In this document: positions 42,013-51,604 of the stretch, piece by piece
Numbering within the stretch: position 1 is the first letter of the stretch
Layout: every line of letters starts with the position of its first letter
DNA from: Zhihengliuella sp.
GTDB lineage: Bacteria > Actinomycetota > Actinomycetes > Actinomycetales > Micrococcaceae
Assembly (NCBI RefSeq): GCF_031178195.1
Contig: NZ_JAPSJL010000005.1
Location: forward strand, 62,001-126,000
Direction of reading: 5' to 3'
DNA: 64,000 nt
The notes under the pieces: model-generated
What the model was told of the DNA's origin: nothing
The model's input: the letters and a program-made list of their open reading frames with translations, nothing else
Database searches by the model: none
Position numbers and translations under genes: made by a program

Positions 42013-43347
42013 GTGGACAACGGCTACAGCACGGACCCCGGCGACGGGGCGGACGCCCCGGCCGGGGCCGAGGAGCGCAAGACGCTCCCGACCACGGCCG
42101 GGCAGACCTCGCCGGACAACCCCTGGCCGCTGCATCACTTCGCGTCCGTCCTCAAGAACCACATCGAGCGCGCCCCGGAGACATGGATCGAAGGGCAGCT
42201 GCTGGAGGCGAACGTCCGCAACGGGCACGCGTACCTGACCATGCGGGACGTCGACGTGGAGAACTCCCTCTCCGTCACCGTCTGGCGGTCGACCATGGAC
42301 CGACTGGAGACCAAGCCGCAAGTCGGGGCGCGCGTCGTCGCCCGGATCAAGCCGAACCTCTACCTCAAGACGGGCCGGCTCTCGATGAACGCGTCGGACC
42401 TGCGCCCGGTGGGCCTCGGCGACCTCCTGGCCCGCCTGGAGCGCCTCCGGCAGGCACTCGGCGCGCAGGGGCTGTTCGACGTCGACCGGAAGCGTCCCCT
42501 GCCCCTGCTCCCCCAGCGCATCGGCCTCATCACCGGGCGCGACTCCGACGCGGAGAAGGACGTCATCCGCAACGCCACCCTGCGCTGGCCGGGCGTCGAG
42601 TTCGAGGTCCGCAACACCGCCGTCCAGGGGGTCAACGCGGTCGGCGAGGTCATGGCGGCCCTGGCCGAGCTGGACCGGCTCCCGGAGGTCGACGTGGTCG
42701 TCATCGCCCGCGGCGGCGGAGCCCTGGAGGATCTGCTGCCGTTCAGCTCCGAGGAGCTGGTCCGCGCCGTCGCGGCGGCGGGCACCCCGGTCGTCAGCGC
42801 CATCGGGCACGAGGCGGACCGGCCGATCCTCGACGACGTCGCCGACGTGCGCGCCTCGACGCCCACGGACGCCGCCAAGCGGATCGTCCCGGACGTCGCC
42901 GAGGAGCGCCAGGGCATCGCCGAGGCGCGGCTGCGCCTGGACCGGGCGGTCTACAACCTGGTGGAGCGCGAGGGCCAGCGGCTCGAGGCGCTGCGCACGC
43001 GGCCCGTCCTCGCGGCCCCGGAGGCGATGATCGACTCCCGCGCCGAGGACGTCGCGCGAGCGGCCGACCGCAATCGAACGGCCGCCCGGCTGGCCGTCGA
43101 CCGGGCCGGGACCGATCTCCGGCACCTGCGGGCGCAGATCCGCCAGCTCTCCCCCCAGCACACGCTGGACCGCGGCTACGCGGTGGTCCAGATCGACCCG
43201 CAGGCGGCGGCACCGGCCGGCGGCCTGGAGCCCGGGGACATCGTCCGGGACGCGACGGCGGTCCCCCACGGTGCCGGGCTGCTGGTCCGCGTCGCCGTCG
43301 GCAGCCTCGACGCGACCGTGACGGCCACCCACGCCAACAACACCTGA
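42013..43347 (+). CDS. xseA: Exodeoxyribonuclease VII large subunit
   Basis: This 444-residue protein (GTG start) has the N-terminal OB fold, the motif [14 protein letters not shown], the catalytic core [13 protein letters not shown] and [18 protein letters not shown], and a coiled C-terminal part. It degrades single-stranded DNA in repair, together with XseB encoded 106 bases downstream. GGAAAGGG precedes the start. The order ispH-xseA-xseB is common in actinobacteria. Confidence 0.95.
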   Translation: MDNGYSTDPGDGADAPAGAEERKTLPTTAGQTSPDNPWPLHHFASVLKNHIERAPETWIEGQLLEANVRNGHAYLTMRDVDVENSLSVTVWRSTMDRLETKPQVGARVVARIKPNLYLKTGRLSMNASDLRPVGLGDLLARLERLRQALGAQGLFDVDRKRPLPLLPQRIGLITGRDSDAEKDVIRNATLRWPGVEFEVRNTAVQGVNAVGEVMAALAELDRLPEVDVVVIARGGGALEDLLPFSSEELVRAVAAAGTPVVSAIGHEADRPILDDVADVRASTPTDAAKRIVPDVAEERQGIAEARLRLDRAVYNLVEREGQRLEALRTRPVLAAPEAMIDSRAEDVARAADRNRTAARLAVDRAGTDLRHLRAQIRQLSPQHTLDRGYAVVQIDPQAAAPAGGLEPGDIVRDATAVPHGAGLLVRVAVGSLDATVTATHANNT

Positions 43348-43453
43348 CCCCGCCGCGGCCGCGGCACCCGCGTCCGTGACACCTCCCCCGCCACCCCTAC
43401 GCCGGCAATCAGCTCAGCACCGGCAGTCAGTCCAGCACCGACAGGAGCCCACC

Positions 43454-43720
43454 ATGACCGAGACCCCGGACAACGCCCGCACCGCGGCGCCCAGCACCGA
43501 GGACGCGAACACCGACGTCGAGCACCTGAGCTACGAGCAGGCCCGCGAGGAGCTCATCGCCGTCGTCTCCCAGCTGGAGGCCGGCGGCGCCACGCTGGAG
43601 CAGTCGCTGGCGCTCTGGGAGCGCGGCGAGGCCCTGGCGGCCCGCTGCGAGGCATGGCTGGAGGGCGCACGGCGCCGGCTCGAGGCCGCCCGACAGGCCC
43701 AGGACGGCAACGAGGGCTGA
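43454..43720 (+). CDS. xseB: Exodeoxyribonuclease VII small subunit
   Basis: This 88-residue protein has an acidic N-terminal tail and the XseB helices [35 protein letters not shown]. It packs on XseA. GGAG lies seven bases before the ATG at 43454. A GC-rich hairpin-like sequence just after the stop is too weak to call a terminator. Confidence 0.93.
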   Translation: MTETPDNARTAAPSTEDANTDVEHLSYEQAREELIAVVSQLEAGGATLEQSLALWERGEALAARCEAWLEGARRRLEAARQAQDGNEG

Positions 43721-43797
43721 CGCCCCGGCCGCGCGCGGCCGAGGCACCCCGGCGACGGTACCCCGGAGGAGGCCGCCGCCCCGTGGGTGAGTCTGGG

Positions 43798-44730
43798 TTA
43801 GTCCGAGGCCAGCAGCCGGGCGCGCTGCTCGTCGACGTCGAAGGCCGCCGGGGGCCACTGCGGGTCGATCCGGCGCAGGACGTCGATCAGCAGCTGCTGG
43901 ACGGCGACCCGCGCGTACCACTTCCGGTCCGCCGGCACCACGAACCACGGTGCGGAGTCGGTGTCCGTCCTCCGGATCGCCGTCTCGTACGCGCGCTGGT
44001 AGTCGCCCCACAGGGCCCGCTCGTCGATGTCGCCGGGATTGAACTTCCAGTGCTTGTCCGGCCGGTCCAGCCGTTCGAGCAGTCGTTCCCGCTGCTCCTG
44101 CGGGGAGATGTGCAGCATCACCTTGAGCACGTGGGTGCCGGAGCGGACCAGCTGCTCCTCGAAGTCCCGGATCGCGCCGTAGCGGCGCTCGATCTCCGCC
44201 TCCGGGGACAGTCCCCGCACGCGGTGCACCAGCACGTCCTCGTAGTGGGACCGGTCGAAGACGCCGATGATGCCGCGACCGGGCAGCTGCTTCTCCACGC
44301 GCCAGAGGAAGTCGTGCTCGAGCTCCTCGGGGGTGGGAGCCTTGAACGCGTGGTGATGGACGCCCTGCGGGTCGGCCGCGCCGATGACGTGGCGGACGAT
44401 CCCGCCCTTGCCTGCGGTGTCCATGCCCTGCAGGATCAGCAGGAGGCGGTCCTCGGCACCGAAGCGGGAGGCCGCGAACAACCGCTCCTGCAGGTCGTCG
44501 AGCACCGGGTCCATGGCCTTCAGCGTCGCCTTGCCGTCGGCCTTCGAGCCCGGGTACCCCGGCTTCGACCCGGGATCCACGGTGCCCAGGTCCAGCTCCG
44601 CCCCGGCCCGCAGCAGCGTGGTGGGGCTCTCCTCGAAGTCCAGCGGCTGCGGCCGGGCCGCCTCCTCGGTGCCGGGCTCCGCGCGACGGTCCGTCCGGGC
44701 CCTCGCCTGGTCCGTCGTGGTCTCGGTCAT
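43798..44730 (-). CDS. ppk2: Polyphosphate kinase 2 family protein
   Basis: This 310-residue kinase has the PPK2 P-loop ILQGMDTAGKGG, the lid sequence FDRSHYEDVLVHRV and a conserved basic patch (GHVLKVMLHIS-like RSGTHVLKVMLHIS). It transfers phosphate between polyphosphate and nucleotides. The N-terminal 60 residues are disordered. It is in the class of single-domain PPK2 proteins that phosphorylate AMP, ADP or GDP, but the subtype cannot be told from sequence alone. GGAAGG precedes the ATG by seven bases. Confidence 0.92.
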   Translation of the reverse strand: MTETTTDQARARTDRRAEPGTEEAARPQPLDFEESPTTLLRAGAELDLGTVDPGSKPGYPGSKADGKATLKAMDPVLDDLQERLFAASRFGAEDRLLLILQGMDTAGKGGIVRHVIGAADPQGVHHHAFKAPTPEELEHDFLWRVEKQLPGRGIIGVFDRSHYEDVLVHRVRGLSPEAEIERRYGAIRDFEEQLVRSGTHVLKVMLHISPQEQRERLLERLDRPDKHWKFNPGDIDERALWGDYQRAYETAIRRTDTDSAPWFVVPADRKWYARVAVQQLLIDVLRRIDPQWPPAAFDVDEQRARLLASD

Positions 44731-44802
44731 CGCTTCACCTTCCGTCGGTGGGGACGAATGTGGTGACGAGCCTACTCTCGCGGTCCGGGCCCGGGATACG
44801 GG

Positions 44803-46047
44803 CTAGGCCCGCACGCCCTCCAGGAACTCGGCGATCCGACCGATCGCGTCGCGCAGGTCCTGCTTCGCGGGCAGCGTGACGAGCCGGAAATGGTCCGGAG
44901 CGACCCAGTTGAAGCCCGTGCCGTGGGTGACCAGCAGCTTCTGCTGCTTCAAGAGGTCGAGCGCGAACTTCTCGTCGTTCTTGATCGGGTACACCTCCGG
45001 GTCCAGCCGGGGGAACAGGTACATGGCCCCCTTGGCCTGCTGGACGGAGACGCCGGGGATCTCGTTGAGGAGCTGGTAGGCGAGGTTCCGCTGCTCCAGC
45101 AGCCGCCCGCCGGGCAGGATCAGGTCGTTGATCGACTGGTATCCCCCGAGCGCGGTCTGGATGGCGTTCTGGCCCGGGACGTTCGCGCACAGGCGCATGT
45201 TCGTGAGCATGTTGATGCCCTCGATGTAGTCGTTGGCGCGCTGGCGCGGGCCGGAGATGGCCATCCAGCCGGCACGGAAGCCGCACACCCGGTAGGCCTT
45301 GGACAGTCCGGAGAACGTCAGCGTCAGCACGTCGTCGGCCAGCGCCGCCGTGTTGTAGTGCACCGCGTCGTCGTACAGGATCTTCTCGTAGATCTCGTCG
45401 GAGAAGACGATGAGGTTGTGCCGGCGGGCCAGTTCGAGGATGTCCTCGATGACGTGCTTCGGGTAGACCGCGCCCGTGGGGTTGTTCGGGTTGATCAGCA
45501 CGATGCCCTTGGTGCGGGGGCTGATCTTGGCGGCCATGTCCTCGAGGTCGGGCATCCAGCCCTCCTCCTCGACCGTCAGGTAGTGCACCGGGGTCCCGCC
45601 GGCCAGCGAGACGGAGGCGGTCCACAGCGGGTAGTCCGGGGCCGGGATGAGGACCTCGTCGCCATCGTTCAGGAGGGCGTTGAGGCTGAGCGTGATCAGC
45701 TCCGAGACGCCGTTGCCGAGGTAGACATCGTCCACGCCGATGGTCCGGATGCCGCGGGTCTGGTAGTACTGCGAGACCGCGGTCCGGGCCGACAGGATCC
45801 CGCGCGAGTCCGAGTAGCCCTGCGAGTTCGGCAGGTTGCGGATCATGTCCACGAGGATCTCGTCGGGGGCCTCGAACCCGAACGGGGCGGGGTTGCCGAT
45901 GTTCAGCTTGAGGATGCGGTGGCCCTCGGACTCCATGCGCTGGGCGTGCTCGAGCACCGGCCCGCGGATGTCGTACAGGACGTCCCGCAGCTTCGATGAC
46001 TGCTTGAATCGCCGGTCTTCCCGAGAGATCTGTTCGGAGGCTGACAT
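44803..46047 (-). CDS. Class I aminotransferase, AlaA-like
   Basis: This 414-residue PLP enzyme has NPNNPTGAVY and the PLP lysine in FSGLSKAYRVCGFRAGW. The N-terminal pattern SSKLRDVLYDIRGPVLEHAQRM is typical of alanine transaminase AlaA. It would interconvert alanine and pyruvate with glutamate and oxoglutarate. The ATG at 46047 is preferred over the GTG at 46053; no Shine-Dalgarno is seen, so it may be leaderless. Confidence 0.9.
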   Translation of the reverse strand: MSASEQISREDRRFKQSSKLRDVLYDIRGPVLEHAQRMESEGHRILKLNIGNPAPFGFEAPDEILVDMIRNLPNSQGYSDSRGILSARTAVSQYYQTRGIRTIGVDDVYLGNGVSELITLSLNALLNDGDEVLIPAPDYPLWTASVSLAGGTPVHYLTVEEEGWMPDLEDMAAKISPRTKGIVLINPNNPTGAVYPKHVIEDILELARRHNLIVFSDEIYEKILYDDAVHYNTAALADDVLTLTFSGLSKAYRVCGFRAGWMAISGPRQRANDYIEGINMLTNMRLCANVPGQNAIQTALGGYQSINDLILPGGRLLEQRNLAYQLLNEIPGVSVQQAKGAMYLFPRLDPEVYPIKNDEKFALDLLKQQKLLVTHGTGFNWVAPDHFRLVTLPAKQDLRDAIGRIAEFLEGVRA

Positions 46048-46066
46048 GACCACTAGCTTGTCACAG

Positions 46067-47068
46067 CTAGGAACCGAACCCGTGTTCCGCCAACCATATT
46101 TCAGCGGCCTGCCGGGGCGTCAGGGGTGCGTCCCCGAGGGTCTGCCCGTTGAGCCGGAGCATCTCCTCGGTGGTCAGCTCCTCGGAGACCCGGCCCAGCG
46201 CCTCGCGGGCCTCGTCCGGCACGGTGTCCGCGTGGACGAGGGGCGCGATCTGCTGGGCGCGGAAGAAGTGGCGGGGGTCGTCCAGGACCACGAGGCCGTT
46301 GCGGGCGATCTCCGGGTCGGTGCGCGGCAGGACCGCGATCTGCGCCGCGTCGGTCAGCAGGGCGGAGAGGATCTCCGCCGGGTCGCCCTTGGCCGCGTAG
46401 GTCTTCGGGGTGCACGCGAGCTCCTCGGCCAGGCGGGGCAGGTCCTGGTCCTCGGCGGCGAACTCGGGCGGGCCGGCGAAGGTCAACTCGGAACAGGCCT
46501 CGCCCAGGTCGGAGAGGGCGCCGAGCTCGGCGCTCACGGACCGGGCGCGGGTGGTGACCAGGACGGGCGAGCGGTCGGCCTCGGCAGGGTCCAGCAGCTC
46601 CGTCGACTCCGGAAGCGCCTCGCGCAGGGCGGCGGCGACATCGCCGGGGTCCGTCGCCTCGGCGGCGCCGTCGTACCGGGTCAGCAGGGACCCCGTGTAG
46701 TCGACGACGACGTCCACGTCGCCGCCCTCCACCTCCGCCAGGTAGGCGTCCCGCTCGCCCGACTCGACGGCGACGGCGGCCTTGAAGCCAGCGTCGCGCA
46801 GGGCACCGGCGTAGACGTGGGCGGCGATCCGCGCCTCGGTGCTCTCCGGTGCGGCCAGGGTCAACGGCGTGGCGACGGTGCTCGGGGCCGGCTCGGGCTC
46901 GCCGGCGACGCCGCAGCCGGCGAGTGCCAGCGCCCCGGCCAGGCTCCCGGCCAGCAAGAGCGCGCCAGCCCGGGTCCGGGACGCCCGCGGGCGCCGCGCC
47001 CGGGTGGGAGGGAGCTCGGAGGGACGACGTCGGCCGGCTCGGCCTGCGGCTGCGTTCAGGGGTGTCAT
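46067..47068 (-). CDS. OpuAC-type substrate-binding lipoprotein
   Basis: This 333-residue protein has a long basic n-region, a hydrophobic segment and lipobox L-A-G-C. The body has the OpuAC fold with DVDVVVDYTGSLLTRY and the C-terminal WLAEHGF. Such proteins capture choline, glycine betaine or related quaternary amines for ABC uptake. No ATPase or permease is adjacent, so it is an orphan receptor or works with an importer elsewhere. Ile/Val-rich aromatic-box residues needed for betaine binding are not clear here, so the ligand is uncertain. Confidence 0.75.
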   Translation of the reverse strand: MTPLNAAAGRAGRRRPSELPPTRARRPRASRTRAGALLLAGSLAGALALAGCGVAGEPEPAPSTVATPLTLAAPESTEARIAAHVYAGALRDAGFKAAVAVESGERDAYLAEVEGGDVDVVVDYTGSLLTRYDGAAEATDPGDVAAALREALPESTELLDPAEADRSPVLVTTRARSVSAELGALSDLGEACSELTFAGPPEFAAEDQDLPRLAEELACTPKTYAAKGDPAEILSALLTDAAQIAVLPRTDPEIARNGLVVLDDPRHFFRAQQIAPLVHADTVPDEAREALGRVSEELTTEEMLRLNGQTLGDAPLTPRQAAEIWLAEHGFGS

Positions 47069-47151
47069 GTGGTCCTGTTCCGGGTGGTGCTCGGGGGATG
47101 TGCTCGGGAGCTCGGGAGCTCGGGGCTCGGGGGCTCGGGACGTGGGCGCGG

Positions 47152-47673
47152 CTAGCCGCTCGACGCGCGGTACAGGCGCAGGGCCTCGTCGACGCGGGCG
47201 ACGCGGTCCAGGGACGCGACCTCGTCGAGGTCGAACCAGGCGGCCCGCGACGTGGTGCCGCCGACCTCGTGGGCGAGGTCGCCGCCGACGATCTCCGCCG
47301 CGTACATCACCGCGACCGTCTGCAGCGGGCGCCCCTCGCCGTGCAGGCGCTGCCCGGAGGGGATGACGCCGGTCTCGACGCCGAGCAGGGAGGTGACGGC
47401 GACGTCGTACCCGGTCTCCTCCGCGACCTCGCGGACGGCGCCGGCCTCGGCCTGCTCGCCCAGGTCCACTCCCCCGCCGGGCAGGGTCCAGCGCGGACGG
47501 AAGTCCGGCCGGCTCGCACGCATGTCCCACAGGGCCAGGAGGATCCGGCCCTCGCGGACGACGACGCAGTAGGCGGCGAGCCGCGTGTCCCAGGGGCGGG
47601 CCGCCGGCGGGACGGCGCTGCTGACCGCGCCGCTGGCGGCGGGTTGGGCGGGGACGGGGCGCGGCTCGGTCAT
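47152..47673 (-). CDS. NUDIX hydrolase
   Basis: This 173-residue protein has the Nudix box GGGVDLGEQAEAGAVREVAEETGYD, a full match to Gx5Ex7REUxEExGU. It hydrolyses a nucleoside diphosphate linked to another moiety. The N-terminal 30 residues are Pro/Ala-rich and probably disordered. Start 47673 (MTEPRPVPA) is preferred since AGAGGG precedes it. Substrate is not predictable. Confidence 0.9.
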   Translation of the reverse strand: MTEPRPVPAQPAASGAVSSAVPPAARPWDTRLAAYCVVVREGRILLALWDMRASRPDFRPRWTLPGGGVDLGEQAEAGAVREVAEETGYDVAVTSLLGVETGVIPSGQRLHGEGRPLQTVAVMYAAEIVGGDLAHEVGGTTSRAAWFDLDEVASLDRVARVDEALRLYRASSG

Positions 47674-47730
47674 GCCCTCTAGCGTATTAGGCGCCGGGGG
47701 CGATCCGGTCACCGCGGGGGCGCTGCGGCC

Positions 47731-48987
47731 TCAGCGGGCGGCGCGGGCTCGCAGCCGGCGGTGGCGCGCGGCGGCGACCGCGGCGAGGGCGACACAGCAC
47801 GCGAGCATGCCGGCGGAGAAGTACCCGAAAGAGGCGTCCATGCCGATCCGGCCGGCGACGAAGCCGAGCAGGAGGACCGGGACGGCGCTGCCGAGGTAGG
47901 TCACGAGGTAGATCAGGCTGGTCACCTGGGCCTGCAGCGCGGCGGGGATCGCGGCGGAGGCGTCGTTGAACGCGCCGCGGAAGGCCAGGCCCTGCGCGGC
48001 CCCGGCGACGATGCTGCCGGCGACCACGACGGGGAGGGACTCGAGGTGGGCGCCGTAGGCGAGGGCGACGGTGCCGAGGCCCATGACGATCAGGGCCGGT
48101 CCGATGACGGCCGGGGTCGCCCGGCCGACGAGCTGGCTGGCCGCCGAGGAGGCGAGCGTCAGCGCGGCGATGACGCCCAGCAGCAGCGGGCTGTCGATGC
48201 CGAACACGGAGCCGAGGTAGCCCGGTGCCAGCGACAGGACGAGTCCGAAGAGGGCGAAGCTGAGCAGGCCGGTGAGGGCGGCGATCCAGAACTGGACGAG
48301 GGCCTCGCGGGCGAGTTTGGGCGGGCGGGGCCGGAGGGCCTCGCGGGCCCGCCCCGGCGCCGGCGCGAGGGCCGGACGGGCGCGCACCAGCCACAGCGGG
48401 ACCAGGACCAGCACGAGGGCGACCGAGTGGATGAGGAACGGGGTGGTCGTGGGGTCGGGCAGCTGGCTCAGCGCCCCGCCGACCACGGGGCCGGCGGCGA
48501 CGCCGCCGGCGTTGAGCAGGAGCGTGAACCGTCCCGCCCAGTCCGGGTGGCGCGGCATCAGCTCGCGCAGGGCCGCGCTGGACGCGCCCGTCGCCGCGGC
48601 GACGGCGGCGCCCTGCAGGACGCGCCCGATGACGAGGAACGTCAGGCTCGGCGCGAAGGCGAAGACCAGGCCGCCGGCCAGGGCCAGCACGACGGCGAGC
48701 ACGAGCGCGGCCCGCCGGCCGATGTGATCGGACCAGTGCCCGTAGCAGAGCAGCCCGACGATGAGTGCGAGGACGTACGCGGTGAACGCGACGGTGACCC
48801 CGAGCGGGCCGAGGCCCAGCTTGGCCTGCAGGACCGGGTAGATGGGGGTGGCGATATTCACGCCGATGAACAGCAGGCCCATGACGGCGCCCGTCAGGGC
48901 CACCCGCGCCCGCAGGGACGCGTCCCAGCCGTCGCGGAGCGTCGGTTCGGCGGAGGCCTGCATGCGCAGTTCGCTGATGACGGTCAT
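47731..48987 (-). CDS. MFS exporter
   Basis: This 418-residue twelve-helix transporter has motif A as GHWSDHIGRRAALVLAV between helices two and three. It is related to sugar or drug efflux exporters. GGAGG lies ahead of the start codon. It is divergent from the Lrp-type regulator (49133), which probably controls it. Confidence 0.88.
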   Translation of the reverse strand: MTVISELRMQASAEPTLRDGWDASLRARVALTGAVMGLLFIGVNIATPIYPVLQAKLGLGPLGVTVAFTAYVLALIVGLLCYGHWSDHIGRRAALVLAVVLALAGGLVFAFAPSLTFLVIGRVLQGAAVAAATGASSAALRELMPRHPDWAGRFTLLLNAGGVAAGPVVGGALSQLPDPTTTPFLIHSVALVLVLVPLWLVRARPALAPAPGRAREALRPRPPKLAREALVQFWIAALTGLLSFALFGLVLSLAPGYLGSVFGIDSPLLLGVIAALTLASSAASQLVGRATPAVIGPALIVMGLGTVALAYGAHLESLPVVVAGSIVAGAAQGLAFRGAFNDASAAIPAALQAQVTSLIYLVTYLGSAVPVLLLGFVAGRIGMDASFGYFSAGMLACCVALAAVAAARHRRLRARAAR

Positions 48988-49132
48988 GCGGCGCCCCTCC
49001 CCGGTGCGGATACTCCTCGGTCGATGTCCTCGCTCAATGCTGGAGCGGACTGGTTCCCGTGATCGGAATCGGGGAGCATAATTGAGCAGGACGCGCAAAA
49101 AAGACGCCTGTACCGAGGGAGGATGAAGCACC

Positions 49133-49618
49133 GTGCCACGAACCGCGCCCCGCCTGGACTCCACGGACCTCGAGCTGCTGCTCCGGCTGGTCAACGACCC
49201 CCGCGCGCAGATCAGCGAGCTCGCCGACTCCCTGGGCCTGGCCCGCAACACCGTGCACACCCGGTTCCGCCGGCTGGTGCGCGCCGGGATCCTGCGCGAC
49301 GGCGGCCGGGACATCGACCTCGCGGCGCTCGGCTACGACGTCCTGGCGTTCATCACCATCGAGGTGGACCACCGCGAGCTGGACTCGGTGGTCGCGGCCC
49401 TCGGCCGGCGCGAGCACGTGCTGGAGGTCTTCGAGACGTCCGGCCGTGGGGACGTCTGGTGCCGCGTCGCCGCCCGCGACACCCACAACCTGCAGCAGGT
49501 CCTGCGCCACATCCTCAAGCTGCCCGGCGTCATCCGCACCGAGACGTCCTTGGCCCTGAGTGAACACATCCCCTTCCGGGCGGGTCCGCTGGTGCGGCAC
49601 TCCCTCGCCGACGCCTAA
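49133..49618 (+). CDS. Lrp/AsnC-family regulator
   Basis: This 161-residue protein has an N-terminal HTH (DLELLLRLVNDPRAQISELADSLGLARNTVHTRF) and a RAM ligand domain (DVLAFITIEVDHREL, ILKLPGVIRTETSLAL). The GTG start has GGGAGG about ten bases upstream. Such proteins bind amino acids or related ligands. It probably controls the divergent MFS exporter across a 145-base space. Confidence 0.9.
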   Translation: MPRTAPRLDSTDLELLLRLVNDPRAQISELADSLGLARNTVHTRFRRLVRAGILRDGGRDIDLAALGYDVLAFITIEVDHRELDSVVAALGRREHVLEVFETSGRGDVWCRVAARDTHNLQQVLRHILKLPGVIRTETSLALSEHIPFRAGPLVRHSLADA

Positions 49619-49684
49619 GCTCGACGGAGGACCACCGCACGCCCCGCACCACATCCCGCCAGCCACCGGAGAGGAGCCGCCGCA

Positions 49685-51604
49685 GTGTCAGCCCTGTCGG
49701 ACCGCCTGCGCGCGCTCCTCGGCACCACGTCGCCGGACCCGTTCGTCGCCTGCACCACCGCCGGCGAGTGCCTGGACCTCGCCTACGAGCGCGCCTACAC
49801 CGAGGACTACGCCGGGGCCATCCGGGCGGCGCTGCTCGGCCTGGAGCTCGCCGGCGACGACCTCGACACCCTGCTCTCGCTCTGGGGCTCGCTCGCCTCG
49901 GTCCGCCATCTGGGCGGGGACGACGACGGCGCCCGGCGGGCCGCGCGGGCCCGGCTCTCGCTGCTGCGCGCAGCCGGCTGGAGCTTCCAGGCCGACATGG
50001 AGGAGGACCTCGGCGCGCTGCTCTTCCGCGAGGCCTCCCCCGAGGAGCTGCCCGTGCTCGAGGCCGCCCTCATCACGCACGAGACCGCCGGAGCGCCCGA
50101 TCACGTGCTGGCCGACATCAAGCTCGCGTTCGCCGTCGCACTGCACAGCTACGGCTCGGAGGGGGCGCTCGACGCGCTCGAGTGGTGCGCCCGCGCCTAC
50201 CGCGCGGCCGGCCGCGCGGAGTCCGAGGGCGGGGCGCTGCTCTACCTGGCGCACGCCCACGCCAAGGAGGGACACCACGAGCTCGCCGTCGCCGCCGCCG
50301 ACCGCCTGCTGGGCCTGCCGCTGAACCGGGCCATGAAGGCGGCCGTCTGGATGGTGAAGGCGACCAGTCACAACGAGGCCGGCCATCGGCTCGAGGCCGA
50401 GGGATGCGCGCTGCGGGCCCTGGAGCTGTACGCCGCCGCCGGCGTCCGCAAGGGCGCCGTGTCCGCCGCGGCCGGAGTGGCGCAGGCGGCCTCCGAGGCC
50501 GCCGACCACGAGGCCGCGATTCTCGCGTGGAAGGTCGCCGTGGAGCAGGCCGAGCGCGGGGAGATCGACGAGACGTGGGCGGTCCGCCTGGCCCTGGGCC
50601 ACCAGCTGCTGGAGGCCGGCGAGTTCGCCCTGGCCGAGGACGTGCTCGCGCCCCTGGCCGAGCGTCTGGGGGCCGCCGGGCGCCCGACGGCGCGGGCCCG
50701 CACCCTCGTGTCCCTCGGGCACGCCCTGCGGCACCAGGAGCGGCTCGCCGAGGCGCTGCGGACCTGGGACGAGGCCGCCGAGGTGTTCGTCGCCGCGGAG
50801 CTCCACGGCGAGGCCGCGCGCACCCTCATCGCCGCCGGGACGCTCGTCAGCCGCGAGGAGTCGCTCTCCGGGGCGCGCCCGCGCTTCGAGCGGGCCGTGG
50901 AACTGGCCCGGGACGCCGAGGACGACCCGGCGGCGCTGCCCACCGCCCTGCACGCGCTCGGCCACGCCCTCTGCGAGGAGCACGACCCGGACGGGCTGAG
51001 CCTGCTGGACGAGGCGATCGCCCTCGCCGACGCGCACGAGGCCGAGTGGCACTCGGCGGACTTCCGGGACACGCACGCCCGCGGCCGCTGGTCCCTCGGC
51101 GACGCGCGCGGCGCGGTCGCCGAGGCGCTCGAGGCGGCGGACCTGTTCCGCGCGGTCGAGGACCCCGACGCCGCCGGCAACGCGGAGCTGTTCGCGGCCC
51201 ACGTCCTCGCCGAGTCGGGCCAGTGGGACGAGGCGGCCTCGCTCTTCCGGCTCATCGCGGCCGAGCACGCCGACAGCGTCGCGCACGTCAACGCCGCGCA
51301 GAACGGGCTCGGCGACGTGCTGGAGAAGCAGGGGCTCCCGCTGCAGGCCGAGGAGGCCCGCGCCGCGGCGCGCGCCGTCGTAGACAACGCGCTCGAGCAC
51401 GCGGCCGACGCCGTCGTCGAGGCCATCGGCGACGACGAGACCGAGGACGGCGAGAACCCCGCGGACGACGACCAGGATTCCGCGGGCGGGGCCGCGCCGG
51501 ACAGGGATCACGTGGGCGGGGATCACGTGGGCGGGGACACGCCGGACGGCGATCCTGCGGGCGGGGACGACGGCGACGACGGGCCAGCGGACGGCCGACG
51601 ATGA
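49685..51604 (+). CDS. TPR-like repeat protein
   Basis: This 639-residue all-helical protein is built of helix pairs of TPR type (for example AYERAYTEDYAGAIRAALLGLELAG, GHHELAVAAADRLLGLPL, LAEALRTWDEAAEVFVA). The last 70 residues are acidic and contain a duplicated DHVGGD block, encoded by a repeated GATCACGTGGGCGGG. TPR proteins serve as scaffolds. Its stop overlaps the histidine kinase start, so it is expressed with the two-component system and may feed it a signal. GTG start at 49685. Confidence 0.75.
   Translation: MSALSDRLRALLGTTSPDPFVACTTAGECLDLAYERAYTEDYAGAIRAALLGLELAGDDLDTLLSLWGSLASVRHLGGDDDGARRAARARLSLLRAAGWSFQADMEEDLGALLFREASPEELPVLEAALITHETAGAPDHVLADIKLAFAVALHSYGSEGALDALEWCARAYRAAGRAESEGGALLYLAHAHAKEGHHELAVAAADRLLGLPLNRAMKAAVWMVKATSHNEAGHRLEAEGCALRALELYAAAGVRKGAVSAAAGVAQAASEAADHEAAILAWKVAVEQAERGEIDETWAVRLALGHQLLEAGEFALAEDVLAPLAERLGAAGRPTARARTLVSLGHALRHQERLAEALRTWDEAAEVFVAAELHGEAARTLIAAGTLVSREESLSGARPRFERAVELARDAEDDPAALPTALHALGHALCEEHDPDGLSLLDEAIALADAHEAEWHSADFRDTHARGRWSLGDARGAVAEALEAADLFRAVEDPDAAGNAELFAAHVLAESGQWDEAASLFRLIAAEHADSVAHVNAAQNGLGDVLEKQGLPLQAEEARAAARAVVDNALEHAADAVVEAIGDDETEDGENPADDDQDSAGGAAPDRDHVGGDHVGGDTPDGDPAGGDDGDDGPADGRR

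Noticed and set aside
43725-43745. GC-rich hairpin after xseB as a terminator
   Set aside because: The stem is short and self-complementary alternating GC, with no T-run; too weak to call.
46067-47530. Longer N-terminal form of the OpuAC-type protein
   Set aside because: The extra residues are an Arg/Gly-rich shadow of the upstream NUDIX gene; the signal peptide begins shortly after 47068.
51505-51545. Tandem GATCACGTGGGCGGG repeat
   Set aside because: It encodes the duplicated DHVGGD of the acidic tail of the TPR protein; only two units, so only a local slippage repeat.
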